A stretch of DNA of 64,000 nt from Kibdelosporangium philippinense. Its GTDB lineage: Bacteria > Actinomycetota > Actinomycetes > Mycobacteriales > Pseudonocardiaceae. The position numbers and the translations under genes are program-made. Shown here in pieces: positions 44,468 through 53,278 of the stretch. The notes beneath the pieces were generated by a model that searched no databases, was not told where the DNA came from, and was given only the letters and a program-made list of their open reading frames with translations. Numbering within the stretch: position 1 is the first letter of the stretch; each line of letters begins with the position of its first letter. Location of the stretch: contig NZ_JAJVCN010000001.1 in the NCBI RefSeq assembly GCF_021390435.2, positions 3,906,001 through 3,970,000 on the forward strand. The letters run 5' to 3'.

Positions 44468-45656
44468 TCAGCACGGCGGTGTCGTCCTCCGGCGGATGCG
44501 TCCTGGTCAACGCCGACATGACGGCCGCACTCACCGCTTCGGCCGGTTGCGGTTCGACCGCGCCGCACAACCTGTCCAGACCGGCGTCCAATGTCCACTC
44601 GCGTCGCTCGACGAGCCCGTCGGTGTAGAAACAGGCGACCGCGCCTTCGGCGATGTCGATCTCGGTGGTCCGGCGCTTCTCCTCGTACCGCACGCCGATC
44701 GGCGGATCCGCGGGTATTTCGAGCAGCCGCGTCGGCTGGCCAGGGGTTGCCAGCACGGGCGGTGGATGTCCGGCGAGCGACACCCGAATCCGCTCTAACG
44801 AAGGCTCCACGACCGCGTACAGCACGGTCGCCATGGCACCTGGCTCGAAATGTGTCGCTTTACGGTTGAGTTTGTCCAAAACGTCCGCGGGATCGTCAAC
44901 TTCGAGCAAGGCGTACGACCGCAGGGCGCTGCGCAACCGGCCCATCACCACCGCGGCAGGCAGGCCGTGACCGACCACGTCACCCATCACGATGCCCCAC
45001 CAACCGCCGGGCAGCGGGAAAACGTCGTACCAATCCCCACCAACCCGCAGGTCAGCGCCGGGAACGTAGCGTGCGGCGAACTCCATGCCGGCTAGCTGAG
45101 GCAACCGGCCCGGCAGCAGACTGCGCTGCAACGCCGCAGCCGTGGCCCGCTCGGTCCGCGAGACCTGCATCTGGGTGGCCAGCGCGATCCGGTCAGCCGC
45201 CAATTGCAGCAGTTGCACGTCGTGGTCGGTGAACTGACGATGCGCGAACGTGCCCACGTGCACGACGCCGACGAGATGACCCGCGGCCACCATCGGCACG
45301 CCCAGCAGCGCGTGCAGGCCCTTTTCCCAGAGCAGCGGGTTCACCACGGTCGAGGCGTCCACGTGCTGGATGCGCACGGCTTCACGCCGGGCCGCCACCT
45401 GCCCAGCGAACCCCGCACCCAGCGGAATCCGGACGCCTTGGCGGACCTCTTCCTCGAACCCGGAGGAAGCGGTCGCCACCAGCTCACGGGACGCGGGGTT
45501 GTACAGCAGGACGGTCGCGGTGTCCGCGGCTAGCAGCTCGCGCACCCGCTCCAGCAGCTCCTGCAGGAGTTTCTCCAGGTCGAGGTGCGACAGCGCCGAA
45601 TCGGTCACGCTCTCGATTCGCTGCAGCTGATCCTCAGCACCAGGCCCCTCCACCAC
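44439..45656 (-). CDS. GAF-domain PP2C/SpoIIE-type phosphatase
   Basis: A 405-residue soluble protein. GAF domain at about 20-165 (LLAADTATVLLYNPASRELV, GAGFAGQVAARREAVRI, LLGVPMVAAGHLVGVVHVG), then a SpoIIE/RsbU phosphatase domain with metal-binding aspartates in GGDWYDVFPL, VMGDVVGHGLPAA and FYTDGLVERR, and PEDDTAVLIM at the end. It would dephosphorylate an anti-anti-sigma factor in response to a small molecule bound by GAF. No sigma-factor partner is adjacent. The start is a GTG. Confidence 0.85.
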   Translation of the reverse strand: MVEGPGAEDQLQRIESVTDSALSHLDLEKLLQELLERVRELLAADTATVLLYNPASRELVATASSGFEEEVRQGVRIPLGAGFAGQVAARREAVRIQHVDASTVVNPLLWEKGLHALLGVPMVAAGHLVGVVHVGTFAHRQFTDHDVQLLQLAADRIALATQMQVSRTERATAAALQRSLLPGRLPQLAGMEFAARYVPGADLRVGGDWYDVFPLPGGWWGIVMGDVVGHGLPAAVVMGRLRSALRSYALLEVDDPADVLDKLNRKATHFEPGAMATVLYAVVEPSLERIRVSLAGHPPPVLATPGQPTRLLEIPADPPIGVRYEEKRRTTEIDIAEGAVACFYTDGLVERREWTLDAGLDRLCGAVEPQPAEAVSAAVMSALTRTHPPEDDTAVLIMRRTSRHG

Positions 45657-45745
45657 CGGCTCAGGTTAATGCACCCAAGGCAGGCAGCAAATCCAGCCAG
45701 GCCGAAGTGGAGTTTCGGCCAGGCCTGCCACGGCAATTCCTGGGT

Positions 45746-47203
45746 ATGACGCACAGGCAGCTCGGCACGGTCACCACCGACGTGCCCGCCCGGATGGACC
45801 GTTTGCCATGGGCCCGTTGGCACTGGCTTGTCCTCGCTGGGCTTGGGACGGTCTGGATTCTCGACGGGCTCGAAGTCACCATCGTCGGCGCGCTGGCCGA
45901 ACGTCTTACCGAGCCAGACAGTGGCCTCGCCCTCACGGATTCCCAGGTCGGCTTGGCCGCCGCGCTGTACGTGGCAGGCGCGGTGACCGGTTCGCTGGTC
46001 TTCGGCTATCTCACCGATCGGCTTGGCCGCAAGAAGCTGTTCTTGATCACGCTCGGGCTCTATCTCGCGGCGACCACGGCCACCGCGTTCTCGTTCGATG
46101 TCTGGTTTTTCGTCCTGATGCGGTTCCTGACCGGTGCGGGTATCGGTGGCGAGTATGCCGCGATCAACTCGGCTATCGACGAACTCGTCCCGGCCCGGCT
46201 GCGCGCCACGGTGTCGCTGGCGGTCAACGGTTCCTACTGGGGCGGGGCCGCTGTCGGAGCCGCGCTCACCCTGCTGCTGCTCGATCCGGCGCTGTTCTCC
46301 GCCGATGTCGGCTGGCGGGTGGCGTTTGGACTCGGCGCCGTGCTCGGGTTGGTCATCCTGCTTGTGCGCCGCCATTTGCCGGAAAGTCCTCGATGGCTCT
46401 ACACGCACGGCCACAACGACGCGGCCGAGGAGCTCGTTGGCTCGATCGAGAAGAAGATCGAGCAGGACACCGGGACCACGCTGGACCCGGTTGACGACAC
46501 GTTGGAGGTCAAGCAACGCGCAAGCACGGGATTCGGTGAGATCGCCCGGACCGTCCTGCGCACATATCCGCGGCGTACTTTGCTTGGGCTTGCGCTGTTC
46601 GTCGGTCAGGCTTTCCTGTACAACGCCGTGTATTTCACGTTCGCTCTCGTGCTGGCGACGTTCTTCGGCGTGCCGAGCGCTCAGTCCGGGTTGTACCTCA
46701 TTCCGTTGGCAGTGGGCAGTTTGATCGGCCCGCTCGTGCTCGGTCGGTTGTTCGACAGCATCGGTCGGCGCACGATGATCAGCGCGAGTTACCTGGGTTC
46801 CAGCGGGTTGCTGATCGTCACCGCTTGGCTGTTCTCCGCCGGGTTGCTGTCAGCGTGGACGTTGGCCTTGGCGTGGGCCGTGATCTTCTTCTTCGCCTCG
46901 TCCGGTGCGAGCGCGGCCTACCTGACGGTGTCCGAGATCTTCCCGATGGAGATCCGGGCGATGTGCATCGCGTTGTTCTACGCCGTCGGCACCGGCCTTG
47001 GCGGGATCATCGGGCCGATCCTGTTCGGCAGCCTGGTGGAAAGCGGTGATCCTGGCAATGTCGCGATGGGCTACATCCTTGGCGCCGGGGTGATGATCCT
47101 TGGCGGTGTCGCCGAACTCGTGCTGGGCGTGGAGGCTGCCCGGCGTTCGTTGGAGGACGTGGCGACACCGCTTTCGGCTCAGACCAGCGGCGTCCCGGCC
47201 TAG
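45746..47203 (+). CDS. MFS transporter of the metabolite:H+ symporter type
   Basis: A 485-residue, 12-helix transporter with FGYLTDRLGRKKLFLITLG after helix 2, RFLTGAGIGGEYAAINSAIDE in helix 4, and PESPRWLYTHG before the central loop, signatures of the sugar/aromatic-acid uptake branch. The substrate cannot be read from sequence, but the neighbouring VOC/SnoaL genes suggest a small organic acid (inference). ATG 45746 (MTHRQLG) is a likely start; an in-frame codon at 45707 is possible. The stop shares CTAG with the convergent VOC gene. Confidence 0.8.
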   Translation: MTHRQLGTVTTDVPARMDRLPWARWHWLVLAGLGTVWILDGLEVTIVGALAERLTEPDSGLALTDSQVGLAAALYVAGAVTGSLVFGYLTDRLGRKKLFLITLGLYLAATTATAFSFDVWFFVLMRFLTGAGIGGEYAAINSAIDELVPARLRATVSLAVNGSYWGGAAVGAALTLLLLDPALFSADVGWRVAFGLGAVLGLVILLVRRHLPESPRWLYTHGHNDAAEELVGSIEKKIEQDTGTTLDPVDDTLEVKQRASTGFGEIARTVLRTYPRRTLLGLALFVGQAFLYNAVYFTFALVLATFFGVPSAQSGLYLIPLAVGSLIGPLVLGRLFDSIGRRTMISASYLGSSGLLIVTAWLFSAGLLSAWTLALAWAVIFFFASSGASAAYLTVSEIFPMEIRAMCIALFYAVGTGLGGIIGPILFGSLVESGDPGNVAMGYILGAGVMILGGVAELVLGVEAARRSLEDVATPLSAQTSGVPA

Positions 47204-47577
47204 GATTCCTTGTCTGGTGGGAGGAATCCGTGCTCGGACAGGTCGAACCAGTTGCCTTCCGGGTCGATGGCCCGGTACTCGGCGAACGGCCGGTCGGTCG
47301 GCCTGGTCACCGGCCGTGGCACGCCCGCGGCCACCATGTCCTGCGAGATCGTGGCGACGTCGTCGACCTTGAACCCGAAGTGGTTGAAGCCGACCGGTGT
47401 CTCGCTGTCGAGCTGGTGCTGGATCAACGCCAGGTTGATGTAGCCGTCGGTGAGGAAGTGGCTGCCGTCCGGGTCGACGTGGAAAACCTCCATCTGCAGC
47501 TGCTCGCGGTAGAAATCCGCGATCGTGGCCGCGTCCCGTACGACGAACGCGACATGCCGCAGCTTTGGCCTGCTCAC
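47200..47577 (-). CDS. VOC-family dioxygenase/glyoxalase-like protein
   Basis: A 125-residue VOC protein: KLRHVAFVVRDAATIADFY with the first metal-ligand His, PVGFNHFGFKVDDVATI with the second, and a C-terminal EGNWFDLSEHGF where Asp replaces the usual Glu. It is the last gene of a three-gene operon (JAMM, SnoaL, VOC) with four-base start/stop overlaps throughout, so the three proteins act in one pathway. The reaction is unknown. Confidence 0.8.
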   Translation of the reverse strand: MSRPKLRHVAFVVRDAATIADFYREQLQMEVFHVDPDGSHFLTDGYINLALIQHQLDSETPVGFNHFGFKVDDVATISQDMVAAGVPRPVTRPTDRPFAEYRAIDPEGNWFDLSEHGFLPPDKES

Positions 47578-47948
47578 CGGCTACCTCCAGGGATCATGTT
47601 GTGGAACGCGACAATCGACCAGCCGGCGTGGCCGCCGCGCCGGACGATCGCTTGTGCATGAGTGGTGATTCCGGCCGGGTACACCGTGGTGACGGCGTGT
47701 ACGAGGTAGATCCCCTCGGCGAGCGCCCGGACCAAGCGGACTTCGGGTTTGAGCAGGGTGCCTGCGTACACCGAGGTGAACAGGGCGGCGTGGGATGCTG
47801 CGACTGCCTCCCTGCCATGGTGTTCATCGCCCCGCACGGTGACGAATTCGACGTCCGGGTCGAAGACGCTCGCGAACGCCTGCGCGTCACCCGCCGCCCA
47901 GCCTTCGGACATTCTGTCCCAGAGGGCGCTGATCTGTTGCTCTGTCAC
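47574..47948 (-). CDS. SnoaL/NTF2-like (DUF4440 type) protein
   Basis: A 124-residue cone-shaped fold protein: ISALWDRMSEGWAAGDAQAFAS, FDPDVEFVTVRGDEHHGREAV, RRGGHAGWSIVAFHNMI. GTG 47948 follows AAGGAG, and its first four bases overlap the stop of the JAMM gene; its stop overlaps the VOC start (GTGA). Members act as small-molecule cyclases, isomerases or hydrolases. The longer open frame to 48422 is a shadow of the JAMM gene. Confidence 0.8.
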   Translation of the reverse strand: MTEQQISALWDRMSEGWAAGDAQAFASVFDPDVEFVTVRGDEHHGREAVAASHAALFTSVYAGTLLKPEVRLVRALAEGIYLVHAVTTVYPAGITTHAQAIVRRGGHAGWSIVAFHNMIPGGSR

Positions 47949-48529
47949 GCGGACTCCTTGTGGGAAAGGGAAAGCACACGCACCGGGATCTGGACGCAGT
48001 CGGGTTGCCAGGCGGCGAGGGTGTGATAGAGCCTGCCGTGCAGGCGTTCGACGTAACACACCACGTTGACCGGCCAGCCGCTCGCGCTGAACATGTACTC
48101 GTCCATCGGCGTCGGCTCTTCGCAGAGGGGATGCGCGCGGGCCGCCTCGGGGCCGAGCCGGTGCCAGTCCGGGTGCATATGAATGGACCCGAGGATTTCC
48201 TGACCCATGGCGTCTGCCGTTCTCGAGATGCGCAGCAGGTCTCCCGGGTCGAACCACCAGGCGCGCACGGGGTTCTCGTACGCGGCGCCGAAGGTCGGGA
48301 CAACGACCAGGTCGAATTCCTCTCGCGCGGCCGGGTTTGTTGTCCGAGCGTTGCGGCCGAACTCGACACGCTCGACGATGTGCGCGCCGTCGACCGTATG
48401 GCCGAGCAACACCGCGAAGCACGGTCTCGGTTCATCCGGCGTGATGGCCTCGTACTGCCTGGCCGCGGCGTTGAGGAACGGCCGCAGCACCCGGTCGGAC
48501 AGCAGCACCACAGGTGCCCTGTTCGGCAT
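47945..48529 (-). CDS. JAMM/MPN-family (JAB) metalloprotease-like protein
   Basis: A 194-residue protein with a JAMM zinc motif: SIHMHPDWHR (His117, His119) and PTPMDEY (Asp143), with a glutamate near 27-33 as the possible catalytic base. Prokaryotic JAMM proteins remove C-terminal extensions from ubiquitin-like or sulfur-carrier proteins, but no ThiS/MoaD-like gene is nearby, so another peptide or a non-proteolytic role is open. ATG 48529 follows GAGG; the open frame starts further up. First gene of the JAMM-SnoaL-VOC operon, divergent from LysR. Confidence 0.7.
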   Translation of the reverse strand: MPNRAPVVLLSDRVLRPFLNAAARQYEAITPDEPRPCFAVLLGHTVDGAHIVERVEFGRNARTTNPAAREEFDLVVVPTFGAAYENPVRAWWFDPGDLLRISRTADAMGQEILGSIHMHPDWHRLGPEAARAHPLCEEPTPMDEYMFSASGWPVNVVCYVERLHGRLYHTLAAWQPDCVQIPVRVLSLSHKESA

Positions 48530-48641
48530 GGAAATCCTCATCTGTGCAGGGGGGTTTCGGACACACAACCACAGACCGCCGATCACAGCGGGATTCGGGC
48601 ATATGACAATGGGTGATAACACTTGGACCGAGAGGACCCGT

Positions 48642-49640
48642 ATGCGTCTCGACTTTCGTCATCTGGAGTTGATCGTCGCCATCGGGAACACCGGCAGCCT
48701 GCGGCGGGCAGCCGCCGAACTGCACCTCACCCAGCCCGCGGTGACGACCCAGCTGCGAAGGATCGAGCAGCACCTCGGCGGCGCGTTGTTCATCCGCGAC
48801 CGGGAAGGCGCGCAGCCGACCCATCTGGGCACGCAGGTGCTGCAACATGCCAAGCAAGTACTTGGCCAGTTGGGCGAGTTGGAGCGGACCGCGTGGCGGA
48901 CTTCGACTCCCGTGCGGGTCGCGGGCGTGCCTGCGCAGCAGTACGCGTTGCTTGTCAAGACCCTCAAGGCTTTGTTGCCCAACGATGTCGTCAGCTGTAC
49001 CCATCGCTCTACCCGGCAACTGCTTTCCTTGCTGGCGACGGGCGAGGTCGATGTGGCTGTGCTGCGGGAGTTCCCGGGTTTTCCGTTACGGCTGCCGCCG
49101 CTGGTCGAGCACAGGCTGATGCTGGTTGAGCCGATCTTCGTCGGGGTTCACGAAGGTCATCGACTAGCGTTCAACGAAGAGGTGTCGCTGTCCTCGTTGG
49201 CTTCGGAGAGCTGGGTGATGCCGAACCACGATGACAGCGGGATGAACGAGTTCTTCGCGGCGGCGTGCCGAGAGGCTGGCTTCGAGCAGCGGATCACCGA
49301 TTTCACCACTGAGTCGCATGTGGCGTTCACGTTGACCGCTTCGGGGCGGGTCATCTGCCCGCTGTATCCGATCGGCACTAACCGGGACGGCCTGGCGACC
49401 TTGCCGCTCACCGGGAATCCGTTGACCCGCAAGCTCTTCCTCGCTTGGCGCACGGACTGGCCGGAGGCGTCGCTTGTGGACGAAATATGCGCGGACATCG
49501 ACTCGGGCTATCGTGAATTGGTGGCGAACACTCCCGTTTACGCGCGGTGGTGGGCGCGAAGCAGAAAGGGTGAGACCGTTGGCGATCCGGGGTATGAACC
49601 ACGCGGTGCTGTGGGTGCGCGACGCGAAGGTGAGCACTGA
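48642..49640 (+). CDS. LysR-family transcriptional regulator
   Basis: A 332-residue LysR protein: HTH in the first 60 residues (HLELIVAIGNTGSLRRAAAE, LTQPAVTTQLRRIEQ), effector domain after about 90. ATG 48642 (MRLDFRHLEL) has GAGAGGA before it; the frame is open back to 48207 but only as the complement of the JAMM gene. Divergent from the JAMM operon, with the 112-base gap holding TGATAACA-type LysR-box candidates. The tail overlaps the next VOC gene by 62 bases. Confidence 0.85.
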   Translation: MRLDFRHLELIVAIGNTGSLRRAAAELHLTQPAVTTQLRRIEQHLGGALFIRDREGAQPTHLGTQVLQHAKQVLGQLGELERTAWRTSTPVRVAGVPAQQYALLVKTLKALLPNDVVSCTHRSTRQLLSLLATGEVDVAVLREFPGFPLRLPPLVEHRLMLVEPIFVGVHEGHRLAFNEEVSLSSLASESWVMPNHDDSGMNEFFAAACREAGFEQRITDFTTESHVAFTLTASGRVICPLYPIGTNRDGLATLPLTGNPLTRKLFLAWRTDWPEASLVDEICADIDSGYRELVANTPVYARWWARSRKGETVGDPGYEPRGAVGARREGEH

Positions 49641-50067
49641 TTTCTATGTTGACGTACTGGGTTTCCGGATCGTGCACCGGACCCCGAAGGCGGCGTTCCT
49701 GCAGGCGCCGGACTCCGTCAACGATCACGACCTCGGCCTGTTCGAGATCGGCCCTGAGGCGGAACTGAGCACCGCGGGCACCGGCCAGGTCGGCCTGTAC
49801 CACGTGGCTTGGGAGGTCGCGACTCTCGCTGACCTGCAGGATTACGCCTCCCGTTTGGAGGCCGCCGGGGCTCTTGTCGGGTCTGCGGACCATGGGACCA
49901 CGAAGGGTCTGTACGCCAAGGACCCCGATGGCCTTGAGTTCGAGGTCTGCTGGCTCGTGCCGCTTGAGCTGGTCGACGATTCCACCCGTAACCACCGTGG
50001 CGACCTCGACCTTAAGGCCGACATCGCCCGGTATGGCGCTGCCACGGTGGGCGCCGGTTCCCGATAA
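49579..50067 (+). CDS. VOC-family extradiol-dioxygenase-like protein
   Basis: A 162-residue VOC protein resembling catechol 2,3-dioxygenase modules. The 2-His-1-carboxylate iron site is complete: His in MNHAVLWV, His in LYHVAWEV and Glu in GLEFEVCW. The first codon is probably TTG 49579 (AIRGMNH follows AAGGGTGAG), or ATG 49594. It overlaps the LysR gene, so both are coexpressed. Together with the JAMM operon and the MFS symporter this region may be a small catabolic or detoxification unit (inference). Confidence 0.75.
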   Translation: MAIRGMNHAVLWVRDAKVSTDFYVDVLGFRIVHRTPKAAFLQAPDSVNDHDLGLFEIGPEAELSTAGTGQVGLYHVAWEVATLADLQDYASRLEAAGALVGSADHGTTKGLYAKDPDGLEFEVCWLVPLELVDDSTRNHRGDLDLKADIARYGAATVGAGSR

Positions 50068-50109
50068 CCGGGACCATCACTCTCAAACGCCTGGTCAGCG
50101 GCCGTTGTA

Positions 50110-50122
50110 CTGTATGCTACAG
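50110..50122 (+). promoter_or_regulatory. Leaderless promoter with CTGTA-TGC-TACAG operator for the RpiR gene
   Basis: TATGCT (50113-50118) is a -10 hexamer six bases before the GTG at 50125, implying a leaderless transcript. It lies inside a 5-3-5 inverted repeat CTGTATGCTACAG, so a dimeric regulator bound there would block the promoter, as expected for autoregulation. Confidence 0.5.
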
Positions 50123-50124
50123 GC

Positions 50125-51039
50125 GTGACCGAGGATGTAACGGATGCGACACGAAACCCCGCCCTTGTGGAGCTGAGGGCCCGGATTCGGGCGGGATGGG
50201 ACGACTTCTCTCCCGCCGTTCGTGGCGTGTGCCGGTCCCTGTCCGCGATCACTCCTGAGCGGTTGCTTTACATGTCCGCTCAGGAGCTTGGGGCTGAGGC
50301 GAAGACCAGCAATGCCACCGTCATTCGGACGTTGCAGGGGCTCGGGTACTCGGGGCTCGCCGAGCTCAAGGGGATGGTCGCGGCGCCCTTCACCAGTCAC
50401 ATTCCGCCGGAGGAACGAGCGCGGCAGCGGGTTGAGTCCACTGGTGGGGATCTGGCGAAGGTCTGGAACACCGTCGTGACTGAGTCGGTTGACCGGATCG
50501 AGCTTCTTCGCAGCAAGTTCGCGCCTGAGGGGTATGAGCTTGCGGTGCGGCTTCTCGTTGAGGCGCGGCGAATTTGGGCCTACGGGTGGGGTGCGTCCTA
50601 TGTGGCCGCTGAACAGCTCGCGTTGAAGTTGCGGCGGATGGGTCGGCATGCTCGATCCATTCAGAGCACTGGCTTCCGGCTCGCCGATGATCTCATCGAT
50701 CTTGAGGCTGGTGAGGTTGTCGTCGTGTTCGTGCCGGGGCGGCTGCCGAATGAGGTTGAGGTGCTGCTTGAGCGGGCGCGGACGGTTGGGGCGAAATGTG
50801 TGTTGGTGAGCGATGAACTCGTTGATGAGATTGGGGACGACGTCACGGTTGCGTTGTACGCGCCGAATACGCCGACGGGGATGACTGCTGAGCCGTTGAC
50901 TGCGATTGTGCTTGCCGATGCGCTTGCGCAGGCAGTGGCGGCCAATGATCGGGAGCGGACTGTTGAGGCGTCGCATCAGTTGACTGCGTTGCGGGAGCAG
51001 CTTGGGTTTCGGGGAAAGTCCAAACGGAACGGTCACTGA
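50125..51039 (+). CDS. MurR/RpiR-family transcriptional regulator
   Basis: A 304-residue regulator: N-terminal HTH_6 domain (RLLYMSAQELGAEAKTSNA, VIRTLQGLGYSGLAELK) and a C-terminal SIS sugar-phosphate-binding domain (RIWAYGWGASYVAAEQLALKL, VVVVFVPGRLPNEVEVLLE, KCVLVSDEL). It probably controls the convergent nine-gene operon that ends at its own stop (overlap 51033-51039). The effector would be a phosphorylated or anionic ligand. GTG 50125. Confidence 0.85.
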   Translation: MTEDVTDATRNPALVELRARIRAGWDDFSPAVRGVCRSLSAITPERLLYMSAQELGAEAKTSNATVIRTLQGLGYSGLAELKGMVAAPFTSHIPPEERARQRVESTGGDLAKVWNTVVTESVDRIELLRSKFAPEGYELAVRLLVEARRIWAYGWGASYVAAEQLALKLRRMGRHARSIQSTGFRLADDLIDLEAGEVVVVFVPGRLPNEVEVLLERARTVGAKCVLVSDELVDEIGDDVTVALYAPNTPTGMTAEPLTAIVLADALAQAVAANDRERTVEASHQLTALREQLGFRGKSKRNGH

Positions 51040-51446
51040 CGGTCGTGTTCTGACAGGTGTTCGAAGGTCTGGCCTGTCGCGGTGATTGTTCTGGTTACGT
51101 GCAGGCCGCCGTAGATCCAGAAGATGCGCATGAGGCCGTTACCGCGGTTGACAAAGCGATGTGGGACGCCCGCGGGTACCCAGGTGTTCACGCCAGCGTC
51201 CACATCGAACTCTGAGTCTCCGATTATGACCGTTGCTTCGCCTTCCAGTACAAGCACACACTCGTCTACGTTGTGGGAGTGCAGCGGAATTCCTGTCCCA
51301 GGCGCGAAACTGGTGACGCCGGTGGTCACTGAGGACTGCGTCGAGTTCCATTTGCCGACCATGGGCAGCGTGGCTATGCCTTGGCCTCGGTCGAATGGTT
51401 CTACTTCGGATGGACGGATCAGCAGGCTTGGCTCTTGTGGAATCAC
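51033..51446 (-). CDS. Cupin-domain protein
   Basis: A 137-residue single cupin: HSHNVDECVLVLEGEATVII carries the metal-binding motif 1 (HxH...E), and VPAGVPHRFVNRG motif 2 with the third His. It may be a dioxygenase, isomerase or ligand-binding protein. Last gene of the operon starting at 59425; its ATG overlaps the preceding stop (ATGA). Confidence 0.8.
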   Translation of the reverse strand: MIPQEPSLLIRPSEVEPFDRGQGIATLPMVGKWNSTQSSVTTGVTSFAPGTGIPLHSHNVDECVLVLEGEATVIIGDSEFDVDAGVNTWVPAGVPHRFVNRGNGLMRIFWIYGGLHVTRTITATGQTFEHLSEHDRQ

Positions 51447-52480
51447 GTCAACGCTCCAATCACCGCTTCGGTCACCGCTCGGGTCCGGGTTGTCCCATCA
51501 GGATTCAGCTGGATTGATCCGTTACTGAGGGCCTGCCGCACTGCTGCGCGGATTCTGTCTCCAGCGGACGGCGCGCCGAGGTGGTCGAGCATCATGGCGG
51601 TCGCGAGGATCTGGCTGAGCGGGTTTGCTTTGTCCTGACCCGCGATGCTTGGGGCGCTGCCGTGGATGGGTTCGAAGTATGCCTGCGACGCACCGATGTT
51701 GCCGCCTGGGCACAGCGCCACTCCCCCGATTGTGCCGCCGCCGAGGTCGCTGAGGATGTCGCCGAACATGCTCTCGGTGACGATCACGTCGAAATGCCGC
51801 GGGGACATCACCAGAGCCTGCGCGGCAGCGTCCACATAGACGCACTCGGCCTCGATGCCCGGGTATTCGGCGGCTACCTCCAGGAACACGCTGCGGAAGA
51901 AAAACATGCTGCGCAACACGTTCGCTTTGTCCACACAGGTCACTCGGCGCACGCCGTCTTCAGGCGCGCCCTGACGTGTGGACGCCAACTCGAAAGCATA
52001 GCGGGCGATGCGCTCGCTACCGGCTCGCGTGACGAGCAAAGTGTCGGCCATAGCTTGGGAATTACCGACGCCCTTGCCACGCGAGGCGTACAGGCCTTCG
52101 GTGTTCTCGCGCACGATCACATAGTCGATACCGTCATCCACCCGCAGGGCTGAACGCACGCCGGGCAGCAGGGTGATCGGCCGGACATTGGCATACAGGT
52201 CCAGGCCGTTACGCAGGATGCCGCCGAGCAAGCCAGCTTCCGTGCCGTCCGGCAGACGTACATCCGGGAGTCCTACCGGGCCTTTCAGCGTCGCGTCAGC
52301 GGTGAGGATCACCTCAAGATCCGCCTCGGCCAGGGCGGTTCCCTGGTCCAAATAGGCCGCCGCGCCACCGCGGACCTCGACGATTTCGACATCCGCCACA
52401 GCCTCAAGCACGGCTAACGCGGAGTCGACGAGTTCCGGGCCGATGCCGTCGCCTCTGATGACCGCGACACGATAGGACAT
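51443..52480 (-). CDS. Isocitrate/isopropylmalate dehydrogenase-family enzyme
   Basis: A 345-residue beta-decarboxylating dehydrogenase. Dinucleotide and substrate motifs: GDGIGPELV at the N-terminus, the substrate-binding Arg in YVIVRENTEGLY, catalytic Lys in CVDKANVLR, and metal-binding Asp in TESMFGDILSDLGGG, then EPIHGSAPSIAGQDKANP. Sequence of this type includes 3-isopropylmalate and tartrate/malate dehydrogenases; with a peptide importer and acyltransferase in the operon, a catabolic hydroxy-acid substrate is more likely than leucine synthesis (inference). It lies one base after the hydrolase gene. Confidence 0.8.
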   Translation of the reverse strand: MSYRVAVIRGDGIGPELVDSALAVLEAVADVEIVEVRGGAAAYLDQGTALAEADLEVILTADATLKGPVGLPDVRLPDGTEAGLLGGILRNGLDLYANVRPITLLPGVRSALRVDDGIDYVIVRENTEGLYASRGKGVGNSQAMADTLLVTRAGSERIARYAFELASTRQGAPEDGVRRVTCVDKANVLRSMFFFRSVFLEVAAEYPGIEAECVYVDAAAQALVMSPRHFDVIVTESMFGDILSDLGGGTIGGVALCPGGNIGASQAYFEPIHGSAPSIAGQDKANPLSQILATAMMLDHLGAPSAGDRIRAAVRQALSNGSIQLNPDGTTRTRAVTEAVIGALT

Positions 52481-53278
52481 CTACCTGCCAATCAGTGAGC
52501 CGAAGAACCTTTGCACCGCAGGAAGTACCGCTGAGCCACTATGCGCGACGCCGTCCACGACGTCGAAGGTCACGTCGATACCCCGAGATTCGAAATTGCG
52601 CCGCAAGGTCCGCAGGCGCTCGACGCGTGTGCGGCCAGTTCTCTCGCAGCCGTCCATCCAGTTCGACTCGCCCGGGTTGTTGATCTCGAATTCGTCCAGG
52701 TCCTCACTGCCGACCACCATGTGCACCGGCACCTGGCGGACCGCGTCGAGGTCGATCGACTGGCCGAATCGGTCCTCGAAACCCTTGGTGCCCAACCACC
52801 ACGGCAGCGAGTCGTCCAGCTGGGTGATCCGGCCGGGCGCGCCGATCGACGCCCCAGCAAGGCGCGATGGGTGCAGGAAAAGGAACCGGTGGGTGAACTG
52901 GCCGCCGCCAGAAAATCCGTGCAGGTAAAACCGTTCTGTGGCAACGGGATACCGTGCCGCGACCTCGTCGATGATCGCGAGCAGCATGTGGTCGAATCGG
53001 ATCCCGTGGTACTCGATGAACTTGAAGTTGTGTACGTCGTCCGGGTCAATCAGGCCCGCCGGAAACAGTGGCGCGAGGATCACCACTCGACGTTCCTCAG
53101 CGAACTCGCGCATCGCGGTGCGATACTTCTGCGCTGTACGGCCGGTTCCATGTTGGATCACGACGAGCGGTGCTTGCGGCGGCAATTCCTGCGGCACATA
53201 TAGGCAATAGTGCAACCGTGGGTCCACTTGGGACGCGATGAGCGGCGTGGACCCACGTGTGTAGAGAATGCTCGTCAT
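52481..53278 (-). CDS. Alpha/beta hydrolase (PHB depolymerase-like esterase)
   Basis: A 265-residue hydrolase without a signal peptide. Nucleophile Ser123 in FYLHGFSGGGQFTH, oxyanion region VVIQHGTGRTA, a candidate acidic residue in VVGSEDLDEF and catalytic His in VDGVAHSGSA. It would cleave an ester or amide in the compound imported by the upstream ABC system. The start overlaps the stop of the ATPase gene (53275-53278, ATGA). Confidence 0.75.
   Translation of the reverse strand: MTSILYTRGSTPLIASQVDPRLHYCLYVPQELPPQAPLVVIQHGTGRTAQKYRTAMREFAEERRVVILAPLFPAGLIDPDDVHNFKFIEYHGIRFDHMLLAIIDEVAARYPVATERFYLHGFSGGGQFTHRFLFLHPSRLAGASIGAPGRITQLDDSLPWWLGTKGFEDRFGQSIDLDAVRQVPVHMVVGSEDLDEFEINNPGESNWMDGCERTGRTRVERLRTLRRNFESRGIDVTFDVVDGVAHSGSAVLPAVQRFFGSLIGR

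Noticed and set aside
48207..48641. N-terminal extension of the LysR protein
   Set aside because: Open frame only because it is antisense to the JAMM gene; the LysR fold begins at ATG 48642 with a ribosome site.
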